Shown here: in pieces, positions 63,039 to 64,000 of the stretch
Layout of the letters: each line of letters begins with the position of its first letter
How positions within the stretch are numbered: the first letter of the stretch is position 1
DNA from: Bathynomus jamesi
Taxonomy: Eukaryota; Arthropoda; Malacostraca; Isopoda; Cirolanidae
DNA: 64,000 nt
Reading direction: 5' to 3'
Assembly: GCA_023014485.1 (NCBI GenBank)
Contig: JAJOZX010002708.1
Coordinates: 62,001 to 126,000, forward strand
The notes under the pieces: model-generated
Databases searched by the model: none
The model's input: the letters and a program-made list of their open reading frames with translations, nothing else
What the model was told of the DNA's origin: nothing
Program-made: the position numbers and the translations under genes

Positions 63039-63299
63039 ATATATATAATATATATATATATAATTTTAGCATCAGTATTGTTCCCTAAATTATTTAATAT
63101 TTCATACTTTCTGGTTTCATTAATTAGTCCCATACGTTTACTGATGGTTTTTCCTCGAGGAAAAGCAGGTGTGCGCAATTTCATTATTAGAACCTTATTG
63201 AAGACGTAATTACTTTCACGCTCCAACTGATCGCACGCGAGTTGAAAAAGGAAATAAAATAATATTAATAATAATAATATATAATAATAATAATAATAA
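63039..63299. repeat. AT-rich sequence with AAT repeat
   Basis: AT run at 63039-63062 and AAT repeats at about 63262-63302. No gene recognised. Confidence 0.6.
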
Positions 63300-63760
63300 T
63301 AATGATGGGCTACCTGAAAGTGAATGTGAGTAAAAGCCAGCTATTAGTTGTTGAGAAAGAGGGAAATTCGGAGGTGGTAGAGTCTCTCAAGTATTTGGGG
63401 TGTGTATTGAACAAAAGAGGTACGAGTGCGACGAAGTTAATAGTAGAGTGAATCAAGGAAGAAAGGTGGTGGGTACGCTGAAAGCAGTTGTGAGGAAGCG
63501 GAGACTGGGTAGAGATGCTGTGAGATGTTTACATGAAGGTGTATTAGTGCCGATATTTTTGTATGGATGTGAAACTTTGGCATAACATGAAAGGGAGAAG
63601 TCAAGAGTAAGAACAATTGCAATGAATAACTTGAGAAGTGTGTGTGTGGCGTGCGCTGGATTGATAGAGTGAGAAATCGTGTAGTTCTAGACAGCTGTGG
63701 TGTGCGGAAGTCAGTGGATGTGAAAATTGAGGAAAATGTGTTACCTTTCACTTTGTATTT
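63300..63760 (+). pseudogene. LINE ORF2 C-terminal fragment
   Basis: The plus strand encodes VNVSKSQLLVVEKEGN, SLKYLGCVLNKRG, then in another frame VNSRVNQGRKVVGTLKAVVR and RDAVRCLHEGVLVPIFLYGCETLA, followed by NNLRSVC. These are the post-palm motifs of an RTE/CR1-like LINE abundant in arthropods. No catalytic core remains. Confidence 0.75.
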
Positions 63761-63823
63761 TTATATCCGAGCATGTCTGCCTTCTCACCCCAACTCATTT
63801 TGGAAATGAGAGTTTGATGATGT

Positions 63824-63843
63824 ATGTATGTATGTATGTATTG

Positions 63844-63888
<45 letters not shown>

Positions 63889-63891
63889 AAA
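63824..63891. repeat. TGTA and AAT microsatellites
   Basis: TGTA repeat at about 63822-63840 and AAT repeat at about 63846-63880. The sequence after it to 64000 holds nothing recognised. Confidence 0.9.
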
Positions 63892-64000
63892 CTGCAGAAT
63901 AAAATAACCGTGTTTAATTATTATCATTAACATTCATTCCTATTATTATTTTTTGTGTGTGTTCCGAAGCCATAAAATAACTTTCATGTTATTATATATG

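Overview
The window is a transposon-saturated piece of an arthropod nuclear genome, most likely a crustacean and plausibly a decapod. It is AT-rich and full of AT, CA, TC and ATT microsatellites, carries short TTAGG-type tracts, and contains Jockey-clade LINE copies whose protein motifs resemble those I associate with decapod genomes. There are no bacterial features. The organism call is inference; the eukaryotic call is certain from spliced exons and element types.

The only convincing host coding sequence is one gene on the minus strand, seen as three LDL-receptor class A (LDLa) exons at 53035-53157, 16610-16708 and 10661-10798. All three are bounded by AG/GT splice sites and all are phase 1-1. 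If they belong to one gene it spans at least 42 kb here, and everything between is intron filled with mobile elements. The 5' and 3' ends of the gene are outside the window. An F-box/LRR-like reading frame with one internal stop (50415-50868, plus) is a second possible host-derived or captured gene.

Left part (1-16 kb): Jockey and RTE-like LINE fragments, a nested hAT MITE with an intact 8-bp target duplication, a large terminal-inverted-repeat DNA transposon with a decayed transposase (5521-8676), a 224-bp MITE, and a 1.9-kb foldback element whose long arms contain a minisatellite (11005-12948). Middle (17-35 kb): a decayed Polinton-like DNA polymerase B, two LINEs on the minus strand (one with a CCCH zinc-finger first ORF), mariner pieces, a second internally deleted copy of the large DNA transposon (26773-28812), hAT elements built on TACCGC repeats, and a nest of palindromes at 31.6-32.4 kb.

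Right part (35-64 kb): a CR1-like LINE, a pair of Penelope-like elements in inverted orientation with hammerhead-like motifs, a near full-length mariner, several palindromic Penelope terminal segments, a degenerate membrane-glycoprotein-like gene (48.2-49.7 kb), foldback palindromes, a mariner/piggyBac junction interrupted by two hAT MITEs, and a complete Ty3 LTR retrotransposon (56861-61831) with identical 464-bp LTRs and a 4-bp target duplication, inserted into a Penelope fragment. The order of insertion can be read directly in several places: MITE in LINE, MITEs in piggyBac, Ty3 in Penelope, and hAT in a palindrome.
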